Assembly: GCF_003947415.1 (NCBI RefSeq)
Contig: NZ_QHKL01000013.1
Coordinates: 96,598 to 160,597, forward strand
Length of the DNA: 64,000 nucleotides
Source: Amycolatopsis sp. WAC 01376
GTDB taxonomy: Bacteria > Actinomycetota > Actinomycetes > Mycobacteriales > Pseudonocardiaceae
Direction: 5' to 3'
The position numbers and the translations under genes were made by a program. This document shows, in pieces, positions 16,645 to 25,900 of the stretch. Position 1 is the stretch's first letter. Every line of letters starts with the position of its first letter. The notes beneath the pieces were generated by a model that saw nothing but the letters and a program-made list of their open reading frames with translations, had not been told where the DNA came from and searched no databases.

Positions 16645-17334
16645 CTATACCGGGACGAGCTCCGGTGCGGGGATTTGTCCGATGATCGGGACATCGCTCG
16701 CGTAGCGGGCGTTCCGTTCGGTGAGCAGCACCCTCAATCGGGCGAGCGCCCGGAACTGGGCCGCGCGGACCGCTCCGGCGCTCGGGAGACCGAGCCGTTC
16801 GGCCGTCTCCTCGGCCGAAAGGCCGAACACGAACCGGAGGGCGACCACCTCCCGGTGCGGCATCGGCAATCTCGCCAGCAGGGTCCCGGCTTGCAACCGA
16901 TGCTCCAGCCGTTCGATCTCGTCCGGATCGCGGCGGACCCAGGACGTCAGCCCGTCGGCGATCTCCGAGACGGAGGCGACCGGTTCGCGGGACCGGCGCC
17001 GATGGAGGTCGGCGACCTTGTGCCCGGCGATCCCGAGGACGAACGCGAGGAACCGGTCCGGGCGATACCGGTAGCGGGGCAAGGCGATCAGCACCGCCTG
17101 CAACACCTCCTGCGCACAGTCCTGTGCGTCGCAGGCACCCGTTCCGGCGCTCCCGACCTTGCCCGCGCAATAGCGGAACACGTGCGGGGAAAGGAAACGG
17201 AGCAGTTCCCGGACCGCGTCCGGATCACCGGCGACGGCCGCCCGGACCAATCTGCTGTCCGGATTGGGCAATCGGCCCGCCGTGGCGGCGGCGCGGGAAT
17301 CCGCGGGTACCGTCGAGGGCGCTACCTCGTCCAA
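16645..17334 (-). CDS. Sigma-70 family sigma factor, SigD/ShbA-like
   Basis: A 229-residue ECF-size sigma factor. Region 2 contains DAQDCAQEVLQAVLIALPRYRYRPDRFLAF, and region 4 contains LPMPHREVVALRFVFGLSAEETAERLGLPSAGAVRAAQFRAL. The GIAGHKVADLHR segment and the sequence before region 2 resemble M. tuberculosis SigD and Streptomyces ShbA. Start TTG 17334 with AGGAG 7 nt upstream. No anti-sigma gene adjoins. The target regulon cannot be read. Confidence 0.85.
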   Translation of the reverse strand: MDEVAPSTVPADSRAAATAGRLPNPDSRLVRAAVAGDPDAVRELLRFLSPHVFRYCAGKVGSAGTGACDAQDCAQEVLQAVLIALPRYRYRPDRFLAFVLGIAGHKVADLHRRRSREPVASVSEIADGLTSWVRRDPDEIERLEHRLQAGTLLARLPMPHREVVALRFVFGLSAEETAERLGLPSAGAVRAAQFRALARLRVLLTERNARYASDVPIIGQIPAPELVPV

Positions 17335-17478
17335 GTCTGCACTCCTGGTTCAGGGGAAGTGGCCGCGAAGGTGCGCCCGTCATCGGGGACTGGGACTTCG
17401 TGCGCGATGGTCCAGCTTGCCGCTCCGTGCGGGGGTTGTCCACACGACGGGCCGGAAGTCATCCGAACCGCGCAATGT

Positions 17479-17976
17479 CTATTGTGGACAGTGCCGGGGC
17501 GATACCTTGAAGCAGGACAGCACCGGGGGATAGGCCGTGGTGTCGGTGCTCAGCAGATCCGAAGTCCAGACCAGGCAGTGCGCGAGAACCCGGATCCGCT
17601 GGTCGAGATCGACATTGTCGCAGGCCTCGCCGATCTGGTCGGCGCAGGTGTCCCGGTCGTCGCGGACACTGGCGGCGATGGCGCGGACGATCGCCGCGAC
17701 GGCGGGGTCGAGTTTGTCGGGCCGCACCGTCCGTCCCGCGGAATCCCGCAGGCGCAAGGTGAACGGTTCACCGATCCGCAGCGAACGACGTCGATCCTTG
17801 GTGGCCAAGGAGAACGTGTCGACCAGTCGTCCGACGACTTCGCCGAGCGCCGGTTTCCGCCGGGTGGACGACGCGATGGACACCAGCGCGGTGGCGAGCC
17901 GGTCGGCTTCACCCGATCTGGTGAGAGACAGGAGATCGCGGGCGACGGTGTGCGCGCGTTTGGCAGTGGGTGTCAT
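17479..17976 (-). CDS. Hypothetical protein, 165 aa
   Basis: I do not recognise this protein. It is soluble and mostly helical, with TAKRAHTVARDLLSLTRSG near the N terminus and an Asp-rich region (VRDDRDTCADQIGEACDNVDLDQ) containing two Cys. ATG 17976 has GAGGGG 7 nt upstream, which favours it over the ATG at 17997. A remnant gene lies 107 bp upstream on the same strand. It could be an effector or immunity-type orphan, but nothing in the sequence shows this. Confidence 0.55.
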   Translation of the reverse strand: MTPTAKRAHTVARDLLSLTRSGEADRLATALVSIASSTRRKPALGEVVGRLVDTFSLATKDRRRSLRIGEPFTLRLRDSAGRTVRPDKLDPAVAAIVRAIAASVRDDRDTCADQIGEACDNVDLDQRIRVLAHCLVWTSDLLSTDTTAYPPVLSCFKVSPRHCPQ

Positions 17977-18083
17977 GTCGGGCCCCTCGTAGAGCATGCC
18001 GACAACCGATACCCGTTTGGGTGATGGCCAAACCTGAACGGCTGTCGATTGCCGCCAGTGGGGCGAGGGTTGGGCTGTTCGGC

Positions 18084-18332
18084 TCAAGCCGATGGGCCGT
18101 CTCCGACGCGCAAGTAGCCGCATACTGCGGCGGCGACGTGATCCGCGTAAGACGGCTCGACGTTCCGCATCCATGCCTGGAGCGCGTCGAGAAACCCGAC
18201 GAGGTCCCGATGCGCACTCTGGAGGAGGCCGGGGAGGTCCTGACGCCGGATTTCCAGCCGCCGTCCTTCGGGGGACCCCCAGTCCTCGTCGTCCGCGTCC
18301 GGCCAGAACCGGATGAGGTACGGGTGCGTGAC
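18084..18332 (-). pseudogene. Headless 82-codon reading frame beside a palindromic repeat
   Basis: Reading minus from 18332 gives an open frame VTHPYLIRFWPDADDEDWGS, continuing LEIRRQDLPGLLQSAHRDLV and ending at TGA 18084. The composition (acidic, amphipathic helices, typical third-position GC) looks like a real protein. No ATG, GTG or TTG exists in frame between the upstream TAA and an internal Met at codon 55. The first codon is GTC where GTG would be expected, and the 18338-18387 palindrome starts 5 bp away. Either a GTG start mutated or the palindrome replaced the 5' end. No family recognised. Confidence 0.5.
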
Positions 18333-18337
18333 CCCTT

Positions 18338-18387
18338 GGGTCGTGAGTGGTAATGAGCGTTCTAACGCTCGTTACCACTCACGACCC
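18338..18387. repeat. Palindromic repeat family A, copy 1
   Basis: Arms 18338-18361 and 18364-18387 (24 bp) are complementary apart from one G-T wobble and begin GGGTCGTGAGTGG. Copy 2 at 52759-52808 is the same element with a compensated base pair (T-A here, C-G there), so the stem structure, not just the sequence, is conserved. It lies about 155 bp beyond the stop of the minus-strand hydrolase at 18544. Confidence 0.85.
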
Positions 18388-18543
18388 CCGCGAAAAGTGC
18401 CCATAACGGACACTGTTGCCTGACTGGCGTCCCTTGTGGAGAGGCAAGGAGTGTGTCGGGCTCACTCGCGAGTCGCTGCCGCCGTCGAACCCGGCGGGCC
18501 ATGTTCGACTTAACCCCCCGGCCGAAGCCGCGTTCGAGAAGGC

Positions 18544-19413
18544 CTAGCGTGCGAGCAGGTCTCGCAGTGCCTTCACCACCTCCGACGGTGATTCCTCGGC
18601 CATGAAGTGGCCCGACGTGACCGTCCGGTGGTCGAGGTCCGTCGCCCACGCCCGCCAGAGCGCGACGGCGTCGTAGCCGAGCGCGGCACCCCAGTCCTGC
18701 TGGAGCACGGTGAGCGGCATGGCGAGCCGGTTGCCCGCCGCACGATCGGCCTTGTCGTGCTCGACGTCGATGCCCGCCGACGCGCGGTAGTCGGCGACGA
18801 TCGAGGTCACCGCGTTCCGCGAGGCCGTGAGGTACGCGGCCCGGACGTCGGCCGGGATCGCGTCGCCGCGCTGTGTCCACGCGTCGAGGAAGTGACCGAA
18901 GAACGCGTCGGGCGCGGCGCCGATCAGCTGTTCGGGCAGGCCCGGAGGCTGCGCCATCAGATAGAGGTGGAAGCCGACCGCGGCGCCGGTGCCGTGCAGG
19001 ACGTCCCACATGTCCAGCGTGGGCAGCACGTCGAGGATCGCGAGGTGGCTCACCTTGCCGGGGTGGTCGAGGCCCGCCCGCAGGGCCACCAGCGCGCCCC
19101 GGTCGTGCCCGGCGAGGGCGAACCGATCATGGCCGAACGCCTTCGCGACGGCGACGACGTCGGCCGCCATCGTGCGCTTCGAGTAGGTCTCGCCGGTGTC
19201 TTCGGGTTTGTCGCTTTCGCCGTATCCTCGCAGGTCAGGGCAGAGAACGGTGTGGTCCGCCGCCAGATCGGCCGCCACGTGCCGCCACATGAGGTGGGTC
19301 TCGGGGAAGCCGTGCAGGAGCACGATCGGGCTGCCGGTCCCGGCGACGGCGACGTCGAGTGCCACGCCGTCCGCCACGGGCACCCGCTGGTAGTCGAATC
19401 CGGTGATGCGCAT
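18544..19413 (-). CDS. Alpha/beta hydrolase, haloacetate-dehalogenase/epoxide-hydrolase-like
   Basis: A 289-residue cytosolic alpha/beta hydrolase. The oxyanion region is HGFPETHLMWRHV (34-46), the loop CPDLRGYGESDKP follows, and the nucleophile elbow GHDRG places Asp at residue 104. The catalytic His is in VTSGHFMAEESP near the C terminus. An Asp nucleophile fits haloacetate dehalogenases and epoxide hydrolases. Compared with fluoroacetate dehalogenase, the second carboxylate-binding Arg is Leu (GHDRGAL) and the His-Trp halide pair appears as His-Leu (GFHLYLMAQ). Fluoroacetate activity is therefore doubtful. ATG 19413 follows AGGAAGG. Confidence 0.8.
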   Translation of the reverse strand: MRITGFDYQRVPVADGVALDVAVAGTGSPIVLLHGFPETHLMWRHVAADLAADHTVLCPDLRGYGESDKPEDTGETYSKRTMAADVVAVAKAFGHDRFALAGHDRGALVALRAGLDHPGKVSHLAILDVLPTLDMWDVLHGTGAAVGFHLYLMAQPPGLPEQLIGAAPDAFFGHFLDAWTQRGDAIPADVRAAYLTASRNAVTSIVADYRASAGIDVEHDKADRAAGNRLAMPLTVLQQDWGAALGYDAVALWRAWATDLDHRTVTSGHFMAEESPSEVVKALRDLLAR

Positions 19414-19533
19414 GGATACCTTCCTGGTCGTTCCGTGATGACCGCCAGCGTCCCCGGCGCGAATCAGCACCCGGTCAGCGACGACCGAGCGGCCGGGGCA
19501 CGATGATCACCGTCGGTGAAGAGGGAGGTGACG

Positions 19534-22500
19534 ATGCGGTTCGGGGTGCTCGGCCCGCTCGTGGCCGAGGACGCGCGGGGTGCCGTCGGGCTCAAGGGGC
19601 CGCGGCACCGGGCGGTGCTGGCCAGGCTGCTGATCGCCCGCGGCCGCGTCGTGCCGGTGGAACGCCTGGTCGACGACCTGTGGGAGCGCCCGCCCGAGGG
19701 CGCGGTCGGCGCCGTCCAGACGTTCGTCGGTGCCCTTCGCCGCGCGCTGGAGCCGGATCGCGCGCCCCGGGAGCCCGCTCGGCTGCTCGTCACGGTCGCC
19801 CGCGGTTACGCGCTGCGTGCGGAGTCCGTCGACGCCTGGGACTTCGAGGCCGCCGTCGCCGCCGCCCGCGAACTGTTCGACGCACGGCGGGCGGCCGCGG
19901 CACTGTCGCAAGTGGACACCGCGCTCGCGTTGTGGCGCGGGACGGCGTATGCCGAGTTCGCCCACGAAGGCTGGGCGCGTGGGGAGGTTTCCCGCTTGAC
20001 CGAACTCCGGCTGCTGGCCGGGGAATTGCGTGCCGAAGCACTCCTCGCGCTCGGCCGGGCCGCCGAGGCGATCCCCGAGCTGGAACCACGGGTGCGCGAA
20101 TACCCGTTGCGGGAGAACGGTTCCCGGCTGCTGGCCCTGGCGCTCTACCGCGCCGGGCGGCAGGGTGACGCGCTCACGGTGTTGCGCACCGCGCGCAAGC
20201 TGCTCGCCGACGAACTCGGCATCGATCCCGGCGCCGGCCTGCGTGAACTGGAAGCCGACATCCTGGCGCAAGCACCGCGGCTGACGCCGTCCGTGGCCAA
20301 GATCGCCGAGCGGCCGCCGGTCGGCCGCGACGCGGAGCTGACCAGGCTCGAGGAAGCCGCGGCCCGGTCGCGGCTGGTGCTCGTATCGGGCGACGCCGGG
20401 GTGGGGAAGACCGCGCTCGCCGAGGCGTTCTCCGCCCGGCTCGCCGCACGCGGCTGGGCCACGGCCTGGGGGAGCAACCCGGACGACGAGGGCGTGCCGC
20501 CCGCCTACGCGTGGACCCGGATCCTGGCGACACTCGCCGACGCCGGATACGGCCCCGCGCCGACGGCGGAACCGGTGTCCGAAGACCCCGTCGCCGCGCG
20601 CTGGCGATGGCATCGGGCGGTCGCGGCCTATCTGGCCGGCGCCAAGCCGCTGCTGCTCGTCCTCGACGACCTGCACTGGGCGGGCGAGGAGACGCTCGCG
20701 TTGCTGACCGCGGTCCTGGCCGAGCCGGTGCTGGTCGTCGCGACCCATCGAGGCACCGACCCGCCCGCGCGGCTGACGGATTTCCTCGGCCGGGCCGCAC
20801 GTCACGAGCCGGTGCGCGTCTACCTCGGCGGCCTGCCCGAGACCGAAATCGCCGACCTGGTCCTGGTCACGACCGGAGAGGAAGTCGACTCGCGGACCGC
20901 CGCGGTGATCCACCGGCGCAGCGGCGGCAACGCCTTCTTCGTGCGTGAACTCGCCCGTCTGCTGGCCGCCGAGGGCCCGGCCGCGCTGGACGCGGTGCCG
21001 CCGGGAGTCCGCGACGTCGTCCGGCATCGGCTAAAAGCGCTACCGGACGCGGCGTGGAGCGTGGTGCGCCGGGCCGCGGTGATCGGCACGGATGTCGACC
21101 TGGACGTACTCGAGGCACTGGCCGGGGAAACCGCGCTCGACGCGGCCGAAAGCGCTGTCCGGCAAGGATTTCTGACCGAGCCGGCGCCGCGTCGATTCCG
21201 GTTCGCGCACGCGCTCGTGCGGGACACGCTCTACCACGATCTCTCTCGTTCGCGGCGTGCCCGCGAGCACGGCGAGATCGCCGAGGCGCTGGAAGTTCTG
21301 CGCCCTGACGACGTCGATGCCTTGGCGCACCATTTCGTGCTCTCCGAGGAGCACGCGGACCGCGCCGCACACTACGCGCGGGCGGCCGCCGAACGGGCCG
21401 AAAGCCGTTTCGCGCAGGCGGAAGCGGCAAGACTTTGGGACGCCGCGCTCACCGCGTTCGATCGGTCCGGCGCCTCCGATCCGGAGAAGCGGCTGGAGCT
21501 GATCATGGGCAAGGCGCGTGCTTCGGCCGTCGCGGGCGGCCTCGGCCAGTCCCGGCGGGATCGGGCCGAAGCGCTGGAACTGGCGGAAAAGCTGGACGAT
21601 TCGCTGCTGACCGCGCGGGTGATCGGCGCGTTCGACGTCCCCGCCAGCTGGACCGAGAGCGACGATCCCGCACTCGCTTCCCGGATCGCGGGCGCCGTCG
21701 AGCGGACCCTCGCCGCGTTGCCCGCCGATCGGGAGGCCGAGCGGTGCCGTCTGCTGGCCACGCTCGCCGTCGAACTGCGGAACGCGGGCGGACAGCGGGC
21801 TCGCGAGGCGGCGCGGGAAGCCGAGACGCTCGCCCGCCGGATCGGTGACCCGGCGCTGCTGGCCTTCGCGCTCAACGCCCGGTTCCTGCAGTCCTTCGAC
21901 CGCGCGGGGCTGGCACCCCAGCGGGCCGGAATCGGCGAGGAACTGGTGGACCTCTCCAGGCGGCATGGGCTGGTGACGTTCGAGGTACTCGGGCATCTCG
22001 TCCTCGTACAGGCCAAGAGCGCGCTCGCGGAGTTCGCGGCCGCGGACCGGCACGCCGCTTCGGCGGACGAACTGGGGGAGAAGTACGACCTTCCGCTCGT
22101 CGGCGTGTTCACCCGGTGGTATCGCGCGATGCGGACCGCGATGACCGGTCCCCGCGGGGAAGCCGCCTACCGCGCCGCCGCGGCGGGCCTCGCCGGAACC
22201 GCGATGTCCGGAGTGGACAACGGGATCCTCGCGCTCGCCCTGTTCTGCGACCGGATCCAACGAGGCATGCCATCCGAAGCGCGCGAAGAAAGCTACGGCG
22301 CTTACGAAAGCTGGTGCCGTCCGGTGCTCCCGATCCCGGACTCGCCCCGGGACCTGCTGTACGAGGCGCGCACCTGTCTGGCCGCCGTCGTCGCGATCGA
22401 ACTCGGCGACCGGACGGCGATGGAACGCCTGTACGCCGAGCTTCTCCCGGCCGAGGACGAGATCGCGGGCGCTGGGAGCGGGATGCTCACCCTCCGCCCG

Positions 22501-22617
22501 GTCGCGCACTACCTCGGCGAGCTGGCCACCGCCCTCGGCCTGCGAGAAGCGGCCGCCGAGCACTATCGGAAGGCGCACACCATCGCGGTGAAGGCCGGGT
22601 CACCGCACTGGGGCTGA
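19534..22617 (+). CDS. SARP/AfsR-type regulator with BTAD and AAA ATPase domains
   Basis: A 1027-residue regulator. Residues 1-95 form the OmpR-type winged helix (MRFGVLGPLVAEDARGAVGL); about 96-245 is the BTAD domain. The ATPase follows, with Walker A SGDAGVGKT and Walker B LLLVLDDLHW. The C-terminal half is helical and TPR-like with repeated Ala/Glu/Arg heptads. This is the large SARP layout seen in regulators of secondary metabolism. ATG 19534 has GGGAGG 5 nt upstream. It is divergent from the hydrolase at 18544, a possible target. No biosynthetic cluster is visible nearby. Confidence 0.85.
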   Translation: MRFGVLGPLVAEDARGAVGLKGPRHRAVLARLLIARGRVVPVERLVDDLWERPPEGAVGAVQTFVGALRRALEPDRAPREPARLLVTVARGYALRAESVDAWDFEAAVAAARELFDARRAAAALSQVDTALALWRGTAYAEFAHEGWARGEVSRLTELRLLAGELRAEALLALGRAAEAIPELEPRVREYPLRENGSRLLALALYRAGRQGDALTVLRTARKLLADELGIDPGAGLRELEADILAQAPRLTPSVAKIAERPPVGRDAELTRLEEAAARSRLVLVSGDAGVGKTALAEAFSARLAARGWATAWGSNPDDEGVPPAYAWTRILATLADAGYGPAPTAEPVSEDPVAARWRWHRAVAAYLAGAKPLLLVLDDLHWAGEETLALLTAVLAEPVLVVATHRGTDPPARLTDFLGRAARHEPVRVYLGGLPETEIADLVLVTTGEEVDSRTAAVIHRRSGGNAFFVRELARLLAAEGPAALDAVPPGVRDVVRHRLKALPDAAWSVVRRAAVIGTDVDLDVLEALAGETALDAAESAVRQGFLTEPAPRRFRFAHALVRDTLYHDLSRSRRAREHGEIAEALEVLRPDDVDALAHHFVLSEEHADRAAHYARAAAERAESRFAQAEAARLWDAALTAFDRSGASDPEKRLELIMGKARASAVAGGLGQSRRDRAEALELAEKLDDSLLTARVIGAFDVPASWTESDDPALASRIAGAVERTLAALPADREAERCRLLATLAVELRNAGGQRAREAAREAETLARRIGDPALLAFALNARFLQSFDRAGLAPQRAGIGEELVDLSRRHGLVTFEVLGHLVLVQAKSALAEFAAADRHAASADELGEKYDLPLVGVFTRWYRAMRTAMTGPRGEAAYRAAAAGLAGTAMSGVDNGILALALFCDRIQRGMPSEAREESYGAYESWCRPVLPIPDSPRDLLYEARTCLAAVVAIELGDRTAMERLYAELLPAEDEIAGAGSGMLTLRPVAHYLGELATALGLREAAAEHYRKAHTIAVKAGSPHWG

Positions 22618-22618
22618 C

Positions 22619-22915
22619 TCACTGCTCCCGCATCGCGCGGCGGATCTCGGCCAGTTTGTCCTTGGCCGCCTTGTCGCGGTCGGCGATCTTCTTGTCCAGC
22701 GAGGCCACGTCTTCCTTGCCGCCGATGCCCGCGAGCTCGGTCGAGCCCAGCGAGGTCGTGTACCGCTGCTCGATGCGGTCGCGCACGTGATCGAACGAGG
22801 GCACCCCGGACTCGCTGTAGTCCGGGTCCGGAACCTCGACGGGCGGCACAGGGGTCTCCTCGACGATCTCGGCGTCGAGGATCTCCGGCTTCTTCTCCGG
22901 ACTGTTCTCACTCAT
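22619..22915 (-). CDS. Small charged hypothetical protein coupled to the nuclease-helicase gene
   Basis: A 98-residue protein with an acidic, Pro-rich N-terminal half (EILDAEIVEETPVPPVEVPD) and a Lys/Asp-rich C-terminal helix likely to form a coiled coil (LDKKIADRDKAAKDKLAEIR). I do not recognise a family. Its ATG 22915 overlaps the stop of the upstream nuclease-helicase gene by 8 bp, which points to translational coupling and perhaps a physical partnership. It converges with the SARP gene (1-bp gap). Confidence 0.7.
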   Translation of the reverse strand: MSENSPEKKPEILDAEIVEETPVPPVEVPDPDYSESGVPSFDHVRDRIEQRYTTSLGSTELAGIGGKEDVASLDKKIADRDKAAKDKLAEIRRAMREQ

Positions 22916-25900
22916 GGTCACTCCGTCCTGCGTGCCAAGGCACGGCTTCGGTCATCAACCCGAGCATGCCTGAAACCAGCCGCATCTGGTCGACCGTGCG
23001 GATGTCGGCCTCGACCAGCCGCGGCGAGCAGACCACGATCGCGAGCGCCTGCGCCCGGGACAGCGCGACGTTCAGCCGGTTGCGGGAGAGCAGGAAGTCC
23101 AGGCCACGCGGCAGATCGACGGCCGAAGACGAGGTCATCGTGGTGATCACCACCGGCGCCTCCTGCCCCTGGAACCGGTCGACCGTGCCCACCCGGACGC
23201 CCGGATACCCGGCCTGGTCGAGCGCACGCGCCACGACGCGGGCCTGCAGGTTGTACGGCGCCACGACCAGGATGTCCTCGTCGCCGAGCGGCCGGGGATC
23301 GCCGTGGTCTGTCCAGGCGCGGCCGTGGAGTTCGGAGACGAGGGCGGTGACCGCCTCGGCCTCCTCGACCGACCGTGTCGTGTTCCCGTGGTGATCGACC
23401 TCGGCGAGGTACAGGCCCGCCTCGATGCCCTCGATCGCCCGCTCGGCCGCCGAAGGATGCGAGTGCAGGCGGCCCGCGTAGGACAGCTGAGACACCGGAG
23501 AGCAGACGGCCGGATGCATCCGGCGGGTCTCGTCGAGGAAGTACCCGAGTTCGGCCGGGATGATGTCGGCCTCGCCGATCAGATGCCCGAGCGCGGACGC
23601 CTCGGCGCCCGCCGGATGCGTGCCCTGCACGACCTGCGGCAGCTGCTGCGGATCACCCAGCAGCAGGAGGTTCTTGGCGCACATCGACACCGCGAGCGCG
23701 TCGGCGAGGGCGAACTGGCCGGCCTCGTCGATGATCAGCAGGTCGAAGGGCTCTTCCCGGATCGCGGCGTTCGCGAACGTCCAGGCGGTCCCGCCGACCA
23801 GATGCCCGGTGTCGTGCTCCTCGCGCCATTTCACCAGCGCGGGATTGGTCTTCGGCTGCTCCCAGGGCGAGGCCGGATCCGGGGTCCGCTTGGCGCGTTT
23901 GGCGCACGGCAGATCCGGCGCGTTCTTCAGCGCGGCGGACAGCACGTTCTCCACGGCCTTGTGACTGGTCGAGGTGACCGCGATCGTCTTACCCGCGCGC
24001 ACCAGTTTCGCGATCAGCCTGCCCGCGAGATACGTCTTGCCCGCGCCGGGCGGGCCCTGGACGGCGAGCGCGGAGCCGTCGAGTGCCTCGACGGCCTCGA
24101 TCACCGTGTTCACCAGATCCGCCCCGGGCTGGGGCAGGGGCCGGTCGTCACGCAACCGCGGCGACGTGCGCCGGAGCAGATCGACGCCGGGATGAGCGGG
24201 CAGCACCGGCAGCGTGTCGACGACGAGCCTGGCGAGGTCCGCGACCGCGTCGTCCTTGGGGGAAGGCCGGACCGGGCTCCCCGGCAGCACCGCCACCGGC
24301 CGGTCCGCGGTGGTCTCGTCGGGCGGGCAGCTTTCCTCGAGGGTCAGTTCGACGGCCGTGGCCGAGACGACCTTGGCGTCCCGCGCGGCCGCCCCGTACC
24401 GCAGGCGGACGTCGTCGCCGGGCGCGAAGGGATGCGGCCGGTCCGGGTCGCAGCGGAGCATGAGCGAGCGTTTCGCCTTGCGTACCCGGCCCGAAGGCGG
24501 CACCCATTCCCCGGCCTCCAGCGAAACCGGGACGGTGCACGCGTTGTCGGTCTCCAGATCGCCGAGCGGGGCGGCCAGCTGGCGGAAGTACTCCCACCAC
24601 GCGGGGTTCGTCTCGCGGCGGTGGTAGCCGACGGACGCGGCCAGCAGCGCGCGGGCGCGGTCCTCGCCGGTGAACTCGGCCGGGTCGTCGGGCAGGCCCT
24701 CCAGCAGCGGATCGACCAGCGCGGCCAGCTGCGCGGCGCGTTCCGCGCGTTTCTGGGCCGCGACGTCCTCTTCTGTCTGCCGGAGTAGAGCGTCCACATC
24801 GGACTCTTCCGGCGGCTCGGCGAGCTCGATCCCTTCCTCCACCCGGACCTTGTGGAGGAACTCGAACAACCGCAGCGTGGAAACGCAGTCGTATTCGTTG
24901 TAGTCGCTGATCCCGCGCAGCACTTCGTCCGCGTGTTCGGTCTCGCCCGAGGCGGTGAGCGTCAGGTACTCCTCGTAGGCCTCGATACTCGAAACCGCCG
25001 TCTTGACGTCGCCGTCGCGGGCTTCCGGCATGTAGAGCGGTTCGAGATACTTGATGGAGTACGACCGCTGCGAGACCCGGAGTGCCTTGCGCACCACGGA
25101 ATACAGGTCCACCAGCCCGCCGCTGCGCAACAGGTGGTCGACGGCGTCCTCGCGGGTCCCGTGCACGGCGGCGAGCCGTTTGATCGCGGTGACCTCGTAC
25201 GGCGCGTAGTGGTAGACGTGCGAACCGGGATGTTCCGCGAGCCGCGCGGTGGCGAAGTCGACGAACTCCTCGAAGGCCCGCTTCTCCTGCGCCCGGTTGT
25301 GCGCCCAGAACGGCGTGAACTTCGTGTCGTCGTCCGCGGTCACCGCGCCGAAGAGGTATTCGAGCCCTTCGCCGGCCAGGGCGTAGGGATCGCCTTCCAT
25401 GTCGAAGAAGACGTCACCGGGCGCGGGCGGCGGCAGGGTGGCCAGCGCGTCCGGATCGATGATCTCGTAGGCGATCTGACCGGTGGCGTCCTGCCGGACC
25501 TGGATCGCGGCCTGGGCGCGCAGCGTGGTGAACGACGTCGTCGAGATGTCGCGCGGCCGATCCTCCGGGGTGGCGGTCGCGAGCGCGTCGATGGTGCCGA
25601 GACCCGCGGCGACGAGTTTCCGCCGCTGGTCACCGCGCATCCCCGCGACCAGCGAAAGGTCTCGATCGGCTTCGCGGGCGCTCGCGCAATGCGCGGCGTA
25701 GGAGCAGCCACCGCAGGCGGGCCGTTCGTCGGCCCACAACGGGACCGGCAGAGTCGTCGGCCGGTTCCGCAGCCGGGCGCGGAGCCGGTCCACCAGCGGG
25801 AGGAAGTCGTCGACGCGGAACGAGCGGGTGCTGTGATCACCGAGCAGCAGGTGCATCTGCGGACCGGAGGGCCAACCGGCGCGGCGAAGGGCGTCGGCGT

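Noticed and set aside
19507..21027. Long minus-strand open frame opposite the SARP gene
   Set aside because: Shadow of a well-supported regulator gene; no ribosome site or recognisable domain.
19534..22617. A biosynthetic gene cluster around the SARP regulators
   Set aside because: No polyketide synthase, NRPS, terpene or RiPP enzymes occur in the window; SARP-type genes alone do not define a cluster.
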